A stretch of DNA of 64,000 bases from Acidimicrobiaceae bacterium (lineage in GTDB: Bacteria; Actinomycetota; Acidimicrobiia; Acidimicrobiales; RAAP-2): contig PKYQ01000018.1 of NCBI GenBank assembly GCA_003133685.1, positions 79,105 through 143,104 on the forward strand, written 5' to 3'. Each line of letters opens with the position of its first letter. Position 1 is the first letter of the stretch. This document shows positions 8,840-17,372 of the stretch, in pieces. Both the position numbers and the translations under genes were made by a program. The notes beneath the pieces are model-generated. The model was not told the DNA's origin. It ran no database searches and saw only the letters and a list, made by a program, of their open reading frames with translations.

Positions 8840-10447
8840 GTGACCGTTCCCCCGCTCGATCTCGTCAACGCCGCGGAACTCGTCGAGCGCGCGCAGTCAG
8901 TAATTGGCGGCGCACTGATTTCGCTGAAGCGCGGTGGTGGCGTCGACGCCCACCAGAGCCTCGCTTACGACGTCGCGCACGCCGCGAGCGCCCTCGCCAC
9001 GGCGCGCGCGTCGCTCACCTACGCCGCCCAGGGCGAGGTCGAGTCGAATCTGGTCGCCGCGTTCCTCGCGATTGCACTGAGTGACCTCGCATCGCGGATT
9101 CTCGGACGAGAAGTTCTCTGGGCGGTCGAGGACGATTGGTACCGGCCCTACGCCGCGTTCGTGAGCACCTACCGCGATCCGCAGTTCGTCGCCAGCCTCG
9201 CCGAAAGCCCCGGACCGCGTCACCTGGGTGAGGACTTCGAGATGGTGGCCGACACCTTTCACCGATTCGCCCTCGAGCAGGTGCGCCCGCACGCCGAACA
9301 CGTGCACCGGGCGAACGCCGACATTCCCGAATCCGTTATCTCGGGACTCGCCGCACTTGGCGGATTCGGTCTTTCGGTACCCGAAGAGTTCGGCGGCTTC
9401 GCCTCCGGCGGCGAATCGGAGTACCTCGGAATGGTGGTGGCGACCGAGGAACTCTCCTGGGGTGCTCTCGGCGTCGGCGGATCGCTGATCACGCGTCCGG
9501 AGATTTTGACGCGCGCGCTCGTGAACGGCGGCACGCAAGAGCAGAAGGAACGATGGCTGCCCCGACTCGCCTCCGGCGACGTCCTCGCCGCGGTGGCGGT
9601 GACCGAACCGGACTTCGGGAGCGACGTCGCGGGCGTGACGACGAGTGCGACGAAGACCGAGGGCGGCTGGCTCATCAACGGCACGAAAACGTGGTGCACG
9701 TTCGCGGCGCGCGCTGACGTCTTGATGCTGCTCGCGCGCACCGACGCAGATCGCAGTGCAACGCATCGGGGACTGTCCCTATTCCTCGTCGAGAAGCACC
9801 AGGCCGAAAGCGAAGGTTTCGTGCTCACCGAGGGCGCGCACGTCGGCCCGGGCCACGGCCAGGGCCGCCTCGAAGGACGTCCCATCGACACGATCGGTTA
9901 TCGCGGCATGCACTCGTACGAACTGAGCTTCGACCACTGGTTCGTTCCCGACCGCGACCTGGTCGGTGGCGAGGAGGGACTCGGGCGTGGTTTCTACTTC
10001 CAAATGTCCGGATTCGAGAACGGCCGAATCCAGACCGCGGCACGCGCCATTGGCGTGATGCAGGCCGCGTACGAAGCGGCACTCGAATACGCGCGCAATC
10101 GCGTGGTCTTCGGTCAACCAATTTTGAACTACGAACTGACCCGTGTGAAGTTGGGCACCATGGCTGCGATCATCCAGTGTTCGCGCCAGTTCGCCCTCGA
10201 GGTCGCGCGACAGATGGGTCGAGGTGACGGTGGGCTCGAAGCCTCGATGGCCAAGGCCTACGTCTGTCGGGCCGCGGAGTGGGTGACCCGTGAGGCCATG
10301 CAGATACACGGTGGGATGGGCTACGCCGAGGAGTTTCCGGTCAGTCGCTACTACGTTGACGCACGAGTGCTGTCTATCTTCGAGGGCGCCGACGAGACAC
10401 TCTGCTTGAAAGTGATAGCGCGTCGACTGCTCGAAGACGCGAAGTAG
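8840..10447 (+). CDS. Acyl-CoA dehydrogenase, probable (2S)-methylsuccinyl-CoA dehydrogenase
   Basis: A 535-aa flavoprotein. An N-terminal extension of about 140 residues precedes a normal acyl-CoA dehydrogenase core (ALGGFGLSVPEEFGG, AVTEPDFGSDVAG, INGTKTWCTFA, QIHGGMGYAEEFPVSRYY). That long extension and total length are typical of methylsuccinyl-CoA dehydrogenase of the ethylmalonyl-CoA pathway, which oxidises methylsuccinyl-CoA to mesaconyl-CoA. Genes for the next two steps lie on either side. The GTG start is preceded by TAAATT and six bases, suggesting a leaderless mRNA. It converges with the Ni/Co permease, leaving two bases between the stops. Confidence 0.82.
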   Translation: MTVPPLDLVNAAELVERAQSVIGGALISLKRGGGVDAHQSLAYDVAHAASALATARASLTYAAQGEVESNLVAAFLAIALSDLASRILGREVLWAVEDDWYRPYAAFVSTYRDPQFVASLAESPGPRHLGEDFEMVADTFHRFALEQVRPHAEHVHRANADIPESVISGLAALGGFGLSVPEEFGGFASGGESEYLGMVVATEELSWGALGVGGSLITRPEILTRALVNGGTQEQKERWLPRLASGDVLAAVAVTEPDFGSDVAGVTTSATKTEGGWLINGTKTWCTFAARADVLMLLARTDADRSATHRGLSLFLVEKHQAESEGFVLTEGAHVGPGHGQGRLEGRPIDTIGYRGMHSYELSFDHWFVPDRDLVGGEEGLGRGFYFQMSGFENGRIQTAARAIGVMQAAYEAALEYARNRVVFGQPILNYELTRVKLGTMAAIIQCSRQFALEVARQMGRGDGGLEASMAKAYVCRAAEWVTREAMQIHGGMGYAEEFPVSRYYVDARVLSIFEGADETLCLKVIARRLLEDAK

Positions 10448-10449
10448 CT

Positions 10450-11649
10450 CTACTCGGCGTCGATGGTGAAGGGCTTGTGGACCTTACCGAGCGTGATGCC
10501 GGCCGAGTGCAAGTCCAACTTCTCGCCGCGAGCCTGTTGGGCCTTTAGGGCAGCGCGCTCCCAGCGCTCTTCCACGTGGCCGTACTTCCAATAGAGCAGA
10601 GCGAACGTCCAGGTCGCAACGAAGATACCGACGATGACGAAGCCGGCCCCGTTAATGGAGAACCCGGCCGCGTAGTTCCAAATGCCACCGTGAAGTTTCA
10701 ACTGGCTCTGGAGAACCTGCAAGAGTTCGAGCGTCCCGATGTAGAACGCGACGAAGACGCTCAGACCGGTGATCGCAATGTTGTAATAGACCTTGCGCAC
10801 CGGCTTGGAGAAGGCCCAGCCGTAGGCAAAATTCATGAACGAGCCGTCGATTGTGTCGAGAAGACTCATGCCCGCCGCGAAGAGGATCGGTAAACTCAGC
10901 ACCGCCCAGAACGGCAGTCCGCCCGCGACGACCGTGCCAGTCAGCACCAGAAACGCGACCTCGGTGGCGGTATCGAAACCAAGACCGAAGAGCACGCCCA
11001 ACGGGTACATCTTCCAGGGTTCATCGATCGAGCGAGCGAGTGGTCCAAAGAATCGCATCATGAAACCGCGTGAGTTGAGGTGCTTCTCCAACTCCGAGTC
11101 ATCAAAGCGCCCTTGGCGCATCTGCATGAACAGTCGGACAATGCCCCAGAGGATGATGAGGTTCAAGATCGCGATCAGGTAGAGGAAGCTTCCTGAGACG
11201 ACGGTGCCAATCAGCGTGCCGTAGTGGTGCAGCGGCGAGTTGTTGTTGCGCACCTGGGATCCAAGCGCTCGTGCCCCGAGTCCCAACAGGACCGTGAGGC
11301 AGACAACGATCGTCGAGTGACCGAGCGAGAAGAAGAAGCCGACGGACATCGGACGCTTTCCCTCGGCCATGAACTTTCTCGTGGTGTTGTCAATCGCGGC
11401 GATGTGGTCGGCGTCAAAAGCGTGGCGCATGCCGAGCGAATACGCGAGGACCCCGGTGCCGACGCCGAGCGCGCCCTTGGTGCCGATGCTGTAGTGGTGC
11501 GTCGAGGCGAGTATGAGCAGCGTCCAGCCGACCACGTGCAGGAGGGCAATGAAGCCAAACATGGCGTAGAGGCGACGCCATTCACTGGGTGAGAACGAGG
11601 CGCGGACTCGACTGCGTCTGGTGGAGCCCGGCGCGAGGGCGGTGGCCAT
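10450..11649 (-). CDS. High-affinity nickel/cobalt permease (NiCoT family)
   Basis: An eight-TM secondary transporter of about 399 aa in the HoxN/NixA/NhlF family. The diagnostic metal-binding helix RHAFDADHIAAIDNTTRK is intact, as are FFSLGHSTIV and LGFDTATEVAFL. It imports Ni2+ or Co2+; the motifs do not separate the two. Cobalt fits the context, since the ethylmalonyl-CoA pathway uses two B12-dependent mutases. The track start is GTG 11655, but ATG 11649 is preferred because TAAAGT sits exactly six bases before it. The promoter overlaps a long palindrome (11657-11683), so metal-responsive repression is likely. Confidence 0.92.
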   Translation of the reverse strand: MATALAPGSTRRSRVRASFSPSEWRRLYAMFGFIALLHVVGWTLLILASTHHYSIGTKGALGVGTGVLAYSLGMRHAFDADHIAAIDNTTRKFMAEGKRPMSVGFFFSLGHSTIVVCLTVLLGLGARALGSQVRNNNSPLHHYGTLIGTVVSGSFLYLIAILNLIILWGIVRLFMQMRQGRFDDSELEKHLNSRGFMMRFFGPLARSIDEPWKMYPLGVLFGLGFDTATEVAFLVLTGTVVAGGLPFWAVLSLPILFAAGMSLLDTIDGSFMNFAYGWAFSKPVRKVYYNIAITGLSVFVAFYIGTLELLQVLQSQLKLHGGIWNYAAGFSINGAGFVIVGIFVATWTFALLYWKYGHVEERWERAALKAQQARGEKLDLHSAGITLGKVHKPFTIDAE

Positions 11650-11656
11650 GACCACA

Positions 11657-11683
11657 CTTTAATAGGAATGAGTCCTATTAAAG
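11657..11683. promoter_or_regulatory. Palindromic operator over the Ni/Co permease promoter
   Basis: Perfect inverted repeat with 11-base arms CTTTAATAGGA and TCCTATTAAAG around a five-base spacer, in the 33-base gap between the malyl-CoA lyase stop and the permease start. On the minus strand the inner arm contains the -10 box TAAAGT (11656-11661), six bases from the ATG, and the other arm falls where the -35 box would be. There is no T-run after it and the arms are AT-rich, so a repressor operator fits better than a terminator. The regulator (DtxR, Fur/Nur or ArsR type) cannot be told from the sequence. Confidence 0.75.
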
Positions 11684-11688
11684 ATCTT

Positions 11689-12627
11689 TTATTGCGCGGT
11701 GCGCTTCATCCCTGATCGCGCTCCGCGAGCGACGAACGAGTTCGCGATTTTGGCCGAGGCCTCGTCGATCATCTCGTCTCCGAACATGACCGCGCCGGTG
11801 TGGTCCTTCTCCGTGGCGACGCGGTAGGCGTCAAGGATGTCGAAGGATTTGTCAAAGAGTTCCTGGCTCGGCGAGTAGACCTCGTTGAGCACGACCGCCT
11901 GGTCGGGGGTGAGCGCCCACTTGCCGTCGAAACCGTACGAGGCCGAGATCCGCGCCGCGTAGCGCAGCGCTTCGAGGTCACGAACCTTGAGGAACGGTCC
12001 GTCGATCACGTGCAGACCGTTGGCCCGTCCGGCCATCAAGATCTTGGCGAAGACGTAGCTGAAGGGATTCGACGGGCCGTGATGAATCGTCTCGTCGATC
12101 GTCGTCACGGGCATGCCGATCGAGGCTGCGAAGTCGGCCGGACCGAACACGATTGACTCCAGCCGAGGTGACGACGCGCAGATTTCTTCCACGTTGATGA
12201 GGCCTTCAGCCGTTTCGATCTGGGCCTCGATGCCGATATGGCCGGGCTCGAGGCCGGCGTTTCGCTCCACCTGGGAGAGCAGGAGATCAAGCGCAACAAC
12301 GTCCGAGGCCCGTTGCACCTTGGGGAGCATGACCTCGTCCAAGCGCGGCCCCGCGCTCGAGACGACGTCGATCACGTCGCCGTAGGTCCAGGGCGTGTCC
12401 CACGCATTCACTCGCACGCACAGCACGCGGTCGTCCCAGTCGAGAGTGCGTATCGCCTGGGCAACCTTGGCGCGCGCGGCGACCTTCTCGTTCGGAGCGA
12501 CGGAGTCCTCGAGGTCGAGGAAGGAGAAGTCCGTCGTGGCGATCGGCGCCTTCGCGAGGAAGCGCTCGGACGAGCCCGGCGTCGAGAGACAGGAACGACG
12601 CGGTAACGCGCGAGAACGATTCGACAT
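11689..12627 (-). CDS. mcl: HpcH/HpaI-family malyl-CoA/beta-methylmalyl-CoA lyase
   Basis: A 312-aa CitE-like TIM-barrel lyase that splits beta-methylmalyl-CoA into glyoxylate and propionyl-CoA, and makes or cleaves malyl-CoA. Diagnostic segments are FLDLEDSVAP, RVNAWDTPWTYGDVIDVV, LPKVQRASDV, GIEAQIETAEGLINVEEI, VFGPADFAASIGMP and the C-terminal FGDEMIDEASAKIA. These match actinobacterial Mcl of the ethylmalonyl-CoA pathway much better than citrate lyase beta. It is followed after 33 bases by the Ni/Co permease on the same strand. Confidence 0.88.
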   Translation of the reverse strand: MSNRSRALPRRSCLSTPGSSERFLAKAPIATTDFSFLDLEDSVAPNEKVAARAKVAQAIRTLDWDDRVLCVRVNAWDTPWTYGDVIDVVSSAGPRLDEVMLPKVQRASDVVALDLLLSQVERNAGLEPGHIGIEAQIETAEGLINVEEICASSPRLESIVFGPADFAASIGMPVTTIDETIHHGPSNPFSYVFAKILMAGRANGLHVIDGPFLKVRDLEALRYAARISASYGFDGKWALTPDQAVVLNEVYSPSQELFDKSFDILDAYRVATEKDHTGAVMFGDEMIDEASAKIANSFVARGARSGMKRTAQ

Positions 12628-12779
12628 GCGCCGAGCCTATTCTCAGGCAACAAACTGTCCGATCACACCTCAGAATTACTATGAATACTGAAGCGATTCA
12701 CCCGTATTGATCAGGTCTTAGAGAACTTCTTACTCAATCGGGCCTGCACGGGAACGGCCACAACCGGTAACCTTGTCGC

Positions 12780-13883
12780 GTGACTGACGTCGTGCGCTTT
12801 GCGCCCCCGACGCTACGGCCAGCAAGGGAACTCAGGCGCTTCCGATGGATGTTTTCCATTTTGGCTGTGGTCGCAGTGTGTCTTGGCACTGTGACCTCCT
12901 CTTCGCATCTCGCGTCGGCCTCGACCCTCAGCACGGACCGTGCGAGAGCGAACCAACTCCTCAAGCAGATCAATCGAATCAGCGCGCACGTCGACTACCT
13001 CGGACAGAAGTACGACCTCGCCAAGATCAAGTTGGACAAGATCGCCAACGAGATCACGAACACCAAGGCTGACGTCAAGGTGATCAAGAAGAACGTCGCC
13101 AAGGGCGACTCGCAGCTGCGCGCCGAAGCCGTCTTCGCCTACGTGACCAACGGGTCGGCCGCGAGCAACAATCCCCTCTTCTCCAACAGCGCCTCGAAGA
13201 TCGGCGCGACCAACGTCTACAACCAGTTGGCCCAGGGCAACGTCGCCGCGACCCTCTCGAACCTGAAGAACTACAAGATCGAACTGACCCAGGAGCGCAA
13301 CATCCTGGCGAGTGAGGTGGGCCGGGCGGCCAGTCTTACTCGGGCGGCGGCGAAGTCGTTCCATTCAGCGAACGAGTACCAATCGTCGCTCAACCATGCA
13401 TTGTCGCAGGTGAAGGGCAACATCGCCACCTTCATCGCCCAGGCCCAGGCGGCCGCGTCGGCCAAGGTAGTGACGTCGTTCAACTCGCAGTCCCTCGCCG
13501 ACGGCATCACAAATCCCCCACCGGACTCGCGGGCCAACATCGCGATCCGCGCGGCGATGGGGTACATCGGCACCTGGTACGTCTGGGGTGGGGCGAGTAA
13601 ATCCGGCGTCGACTGCTCGGGACTGATCATGCTGGCCTACGAAGCCGCGGGCATTGACTTCCCGCATTACTCCGGGGCGCAGTACGAGGACACCCTGCGC
13701 GTACCGCTCGTCGACATCGAGCCCGGTGACCTCCTCTTCTACGGTTATGGCGGCGACGAGCACGTGGCAATGTACGTCGGTGACGGCAAGATGATTGAAG
13801 CTGAGATGACCGGCACGCAGGTGCACGTCGTGCCGGTTCGCCTCGGCTACGGATTCTTTGGTCTTGGTCGCCCGCGGGCCTAG
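12780..13883 (+). CDS. Secreted NlpC/P60 peptidoglycan endopeptidase with coiled-coil N-terminus
   Basis: A 367-aa RipA-like cell-wall hydrolase. A signal peptide (FRWMFSILAVVAVCLGTVTSS, cleavage near ASA-ST) is followed by a coiled-coil region (about residues 55-215) and an NlpC/P60 domain (about 245-365). The catalytic Cys is in GVDCSGLIML and the His in DEHVAMYVGDG. It would cut stem peptides during wall remodelling. The GTG start has TAACCT six bases upstream and no Shine-Dalgarno, so a leaderless mRNA is likely. The stop is two bases before the lgt start, so the two genes form an operon. Confidence 0.9.
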   Translation: MTDVVRFAPPTLRPARELRRFRWMFSILAVVAVCLGTVTSSSHLASASTLSTDRARANQLLKQINRISAHVDYLGQKYDLAKIKLDKIANEITNTKADVKVIKKNVAKGDSQLRAEAVFAYVTNGSAASNNPLFSNSASKIGATNVYNQLAQGNVAATLSNLKNYKIELTQERNILASEVGRAASLTRAAAKSFHSANEYQSSLNHALSQVKGNIATFIAQAQAAASAKVVTSFNSQSLADGITNPPPDSRANIAIRAAMGYIGTWYVWGGASKSGVDCSGLIMLAYEAAGIDFPHYSGAQYEDTLRVPLVDIEPGDLLFYGYGGDEHVAMYVGDGKMIEAEMTGTQVHVVPVRLGYGFFGLGRPRA

Positions 13884-13885
13884 CC

Positions 13886-14686
13886 GTGTCGGGCGTTCCC
13901 ACTTCGTTTCACCTCGGCCCTCTTAACTTTCACACCTACGGCTTCGGTCTCGCGATCGCGGCCTACGTCTGTTTCCTCTACGCTCGCAGGCGACTCTCTA
14001 AGTCTGACTTCGACGTCGCGCCGTTTGGCAAGTACGCGTTCTCCCTCATCGTGGCTGGTTTACTCGGTGCGCGCCTCGCCAACATCGCGACCAATTGGGG
14101 CTACTACTCCGATCGCCCCGCGCGATGGATCGCCGTCTGGCAGGGCGGTCTCGCGAGCTTCGGGGGCATCGCACTGGCCCTGCCCGTCGGTCTCTACCTC
14201 CAGCGTCGGTGGTGGCCCGAGAGTTCACTGGCGCGTTTCACCGACGCGCTCGTGCCGGCACTCATCGCCGGATGGGCGCTCGGACGCGTGCTCGGTCCCC
14301 AGTTCATGGTCAACGGCGGAGGCCACCTCACCCACCAATGGTTCGGCATCCATTACGCCGGTCAAGTCGGCAAACGAGTCCCGGTGCCGCTCATCCAGGG
14401 TGCGGAAGACGGCCTCTTGTGGCTCGCACTACTCGCGATCGAGCACCTTCGCGTCAACCGTCGCGTCGGCGTCCTCACTGGCGTGGCGTTGATCGTCTGG
14501 GGCGTCGTACGCTCGCTCGACGAGCGGTTACTCCTCGGTCAAGAGTCCCATAGCGGTTCCCTCGGCGTTCAAATTGCCGGTCTCGTCCTGGCGCTCTCGG
14601 GCGTCGTGCTGCTCCTGCGCCAGATCAGAGTTGGGCGTTCCACTCCATATCCGTCAGTCGACCCACGCGCTCCAGTGACTCATTAG
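13886..14686 (+). CDS. lgt: Prolipoprotein diacylglyceryl transferase
   Basis: A 266-aa polytopic membrane enzyme that transfers diacylglycerol from phosphatidylglycerol to the lipobox Cys of pre-lipoproteins. The HTYGFGLAIA start, GLLGARLANIATNW, WQGGLASFGGIA and GWALGRVLGPQFMVNGGG follow the Lgt order, although the usual GRIGNFINGE signature is diverged here. The GTG start follows the NlpC/P60 stop by two bases. The last 62 bases overlap the 3' end of the convergent PemK-like gene. Confidence 0.88.
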   Translation: MSGVPTSFHLGPLNFHTYGFGLAIAAYVCFLYARRRLSKSDFDVAPFGKYAFSLIVAGLLGARLANIATNWGYYSDRPARWIAVWQGGLASFGGIALALPVGLYLQRRWWPESSLARFTDALVPALIAGWALGRVLGPQFMVNGGGHLTHQWFGIHYAGQVGKRVPVPLIQGAEDGLLWLALLAIEHLRVNRRVGVLTGVALIVWGVVRSLDERLLLGQESHSGSLGVQIAGLVLALSGVVLLLRQIRVGRSTPYPSVDPRAPVTH

Positions 14687-15641
14687 GAGCGACGTTGAGA
14701 ACAACACGAATGTCATCGACATAACAGACGTGATCGAGACCGAGTCGACGCCACGCCCGTAGGACGTTCCTCGTCGAGGCGCCACTGGAATAGATAGGAC
14801 GTACCAGCACCGCGTCGGCGCTGGCCGCGACCACGAGGGCCGGGCGTTCTTTCGATTTCTGTTCGGGGACGGAGGGATCAGTGGCGCCGAACGGTACCTC
14901 GGCGATGACGACCGTACCCACCAGGGCGTGCTCGGGATCGAAGCGATCGAGCTCCGCCGGTGTGAAGATCATCGGTCGGCGACGTTCGCCCGACTCATCG
15001 ACGACGCTCCGTGTCTCACTTTGCGTCGGGCGCACTTTCGGAGACGGTTTGATCTTGGTCGGTCGCGGGGGGCGCTGCGACGTCGGCCCTCGTTTTCGTT
15101 TCTTCTCTTCCTCGCGACGCCGTCGTCGCTGTTCCTTGATTTCGGGGGCGGTCTCTTTCGGGACGAGCAGCGTTGACGTAACGACGACGTCGGGCAAATC
15201 GGGTAGCCCCAATTCCGCGCGTTCGTCGAGCAGTCGGCGACAATGCGGCGCGGCCGGGAACTCTTCGGCGATGGCGAAGGTGAGCACCGCGACGACGTCG
15301 TCGATCGTCGCCCCGTCGCGACTCACGGTGTCGATGGCCTCGCTGAGCTGTTCGAAGTTCGGCGTGTCCGCGTGTTCGCCCAGTGCGGCAATGACTCTTT
15401 CCAGAGGAGCCATGGCGAGCACCTCGAGCATTGCGGTGACGGCGGCAATGGGCGCGGTGGCCGCGAAGGTGGCAACCTCGCGTCGTTGCTGCAGGTTTCG
15501 AAGCGGTATACCCACGACGGCACTGATCTTGGCGTGGCCACGGAGATCGAGTCCGTCAACGGCGGTGAGGATCGTCGACTCACTGATCTTGAGCAATCCC
15601 CGTCGCGACGTCTCGGCGGCGTTACCCGTGGTCGGGGCCAT
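14625..15641 (-). CDS. Protein with helical N-terminal domain, basic linker and PemK/MazF-like C-terminal domain
   Basis: A 338-aa protein of unknown role. Residues 1-165 look like an all-helical domain. A strongly basic, Pro-rich linker (about 170-210, EQRRRRREEEKKRKRG) follows. The last 115 residues (VGTVVIAEVPFG, KERPALVVAASADAVLVRPIYSS) resemble the SH3-like PemK/MazF fold. Fusion of such a fold to a long N-terminal region, with no separate antitoxin gene, argues against an ordinary toxin-antitoxin pair. The 3' end overlaps lgt by 62 bases. AAGAAGAGAG upstream supports the ATG. Confidence 0.6.
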   Translation of the reverse strand: MAPTTGNAAETSRRGLLKISESTILTAVDGLDLRGHAKISAVVGIPLRNLQQRREVATFAATAPIAAVTAMLEVLAMAPLERVIAALGEHADTPNFEQLSEAIDTVSRDGATIDDVVAVLTFAIAEEFPAAPHCRRLLDERAELGLPDLPDVVVTSTLLVPKETAPEIKEQRRRRREEEKKRKRGPTSQRPPRPTKIKPSPKVRPTQSETRSVVDESGERRRPMIFTPAELDRFDPEHALVGTVVIAEVPFGATDPSVPEQKSKERPALVVAASADAVLVRPIYSSGASTRNVLRAWRRLGLDHVCYVDDIRVVLNVAPNESLERVGRLTDMEWNAQL

Positions 15642-16028
15642 AGTTAACTCTCTTCTTGGCGGTGGCCGCGACTAATTCGTGGTCCTGGCCCAACCGTTCC
15701 TGGCCCCAAGAGGTGTGGTCGTACCTCGTAGATTGAAAGAACGGCGGGGGGACCATTTCGGCCCGATGACGAGAGGACATAGTCCACGCTATCGCGGTCG
15801 AACTCGGTTCGGCTCCAACAAAACCGGTATCAACCAACGCCACATTGAAGATTACGGAAAACTCACTTTGATTTCTTCGAGCCCTTGGGAAGGTCGAGCA
15901 TCGTGTTGTTGCTGCGAGAAATGTACTCAGGACGCAGATTGGGGAGAGTCTGATGGTGTCGCGGCCTGGGGCGATGGATCTGGCTGGCGTCCCGTGCTGT
16001 CACGGCGTCGCTGATCGCTGAGACGACT
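15642..16028. other. 387-base intergenic region, nothing recognised
   Basis: Lies between the divergent PemK-like and GT87 genes and presumably holds both promoters. ORFs of 73 and 111 codons cross it, but their residue composition (for example SCCCCEKC) and lack of start signals make them unconvincing. A GGTTCGGCTCC stretch resembles a tRNA T-arm but has no pairing partners. I see no terminator or riboswitch. Confidence 0.5.
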
Positions 16029-17288
16029 TTGACGCTTCTCGATCGACCTCGACGCGTGACGCCGTTAGGAATCGGCGCTGTCGTCCTCGGACTTCTCGCG
16101 ACACTCGTCATGTCGATACTCGTAGCACGGACGCACGGCTTTCACCCGTGGACCTTCGCGGGCCGCTATACCTACGTGTTCCGAGACCTCAAGGGTCGTG
16201 TCACCAACCTTCAGACGCTGCGACGCACCGGCAACATTTACGTTCCCTTCGGAGTCGAGGCGTTCACCTACCCGCCGGGGGCGATTTTCTTGTTCTGGCC
16301 CCTGGTCTGGCTGCCGACGTCGACCATTCCCTTCCTGTGGTCGTGGTTGAGCATTCTCTGTCTTGCGGTGTCGCTCGCGGTCTGTCTCAACCGACTGACG
16401 CCTCGACACTGGACGACCTCGCTCGCTATAGGTTGTTGGTTCGCTCTCGCGTCCATTGTGCTCATGCCGGTCGAGGTCGAATGCCTCATCTGGGGACAGA
16501 CGGCGACGATTTTGCTGCTGATCGTGGTCCTCGACTCGCTCGTCGTGAAGGGCCGCGGTCGCGGAATATTGGTGGGACTCGCCACGGCCTTCAAGATCTA
16601 CCCGGTCGTGTTCATCATCATGTGGTTCTGGCGTCGACAGTTCCGTGAAGCGATCACGGCATTGGTCACGACCGCCGTCGCGACGTCGATCGCGTGGATC
16701 CTCTGGCCGACGAGTTTCTCGACCTTCGTGCGGGTCCTCATCGTCGGTCACAAAGAGTTCGGACGATTCGCCAACGGCGGAGCCGCGACGTACGCGAGCT
16801 CGAGTATCACCTCGTTCTTCATGCGCGCGCCGTTCCACATCGGACTACTCAATTGGGCCTGGGACGGAGTATTTTCGGTCCTGGTCATCGCCCTGGGTCT
16901 CTGCGCTTCCCAGAAACTGTGGAAGATGGACTGCGAGATCTCCGCGATGGTCTGTGTCCTCTACGCCAGCGTCCTCGGCTCCCCAGTGGCGTGGGACCAC
17001 TACTTCGCCTTCGCGCCATTGCTGGTGCTCGTCATCCGAGAGGTCGGGTTACGTAGCTGGCTCGGTCGAGCGTGCGTACTCGCGCTCGCGAATTTTCTCA
17101 TTCCCTGGCTCTTCATCCACAATTCACTCGAGACGTCTACGTACCTCGCGATACGTGATTTCGTTGCTCGAAACGCAATCCTCTTGACGTCACTGACGCT
17201 CCTTGGGTCAGTCTTCGCCACGTCGCGACAGTCAGTCCCAGAACGCTTGGGCCAGGGCGAGCGATGGCGCTGGAAGGCGCTTCGCTAA
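16029..17288 (+). CDS. GT87-family (DUF2029) polyprenol-phosphate-dependent mannosyltransferase-like protein
   Basis: A 419-aa integral membrane GT-C type glycosyltransferase with roughly ten TM helices. Family features are FTYPPGAIFLFWPL near residue 80 and GQTATILLLIVVLDSL followed by GRGILVGLATAFKIYPVVFI. GT87 enzymes use polyprenyl-phosphate sugars on the outer face of the membrane to build envelope glycans or lipoglycans; the acceptor is unknown. The TTG start at 16029 is the track choice and is not well supported by a ribosome binding site. No other glycan genes are adjacent. Confidence 0.8.
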   Translation: MTLLDRPRRVTPLGIGAVVLGLLATLVMSILVARTHGFHPWTFAGRYTYVFRDLKGRVTNLQTLRRTGNIYVPFGVEAFTYPPGAIFLFWPLVWLPTSTIPFLWSWLSILCLAVSLAVCLNRLTPRHWTTSLAIGCWFALASIVLMPVEVECLIWGQTATILLLIVVLDSLVVKGRGRGILVGLATAFKIYPVVFIIMWFWRRQFREAITALVTTAVATSIAWILWPTSFSTFVRVLIVGHKEFGRFANGGAATYASSSITSFFMRAPFHIGLLNWAWDGVFSVLVIALGLCASQKLWKMDCEISAMVCVLYASVLGSPVAWDHYFAFAPLLVLVIREVGLRSWLGRACVLALANFLIPWLFIHNSLETSTYLAIRDFVARNAILLTSLTLLGSVFATSRQSVPERLGQGERWRWKALR

Positions 17289-17372
17289 TCGCGAAGCAAA
17301 AAAACAAGTCCGCTCCCATTTTGGTGCTGAGGTGTCCGTGCAAAACGAACGTCTTCCATCCGTAGGAGAAAC

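Noticed and set aside
11650-11688. Cobalamin riboswitch or terminator before the Ni/Co permease
   Set aside because: The 39-base gap is too short for a cobalamin riboswitch, and the hairpin is AT-rich with no T-run, so an operator fits better.
12628-12779. c-di-AMP (ydaO-type) riboswitch before the NlpC/P60 gene
   Set aside because: Such riboswitches are common before actinobacterial wall hydrolases, but the gap is only 152 bases, lacks the conserved GGGGAACC-type core, and the gene appears leaderless.
15642-16028. tRNA-like T-arm GGTTCGGCTCC
   Set aside because: The flanking bases do not pair and no acceptor, D or anticodon arm can be drawn.
17270-17303. Inverted repeat GCTTCGC/GCGAAGC with an A-run as terminator
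   Set aside because: For the plus-strand gene the run is A instead of T, and on the minus strand the T-run precedes the stem, so it is not a Rho-independent terminator in either direction.
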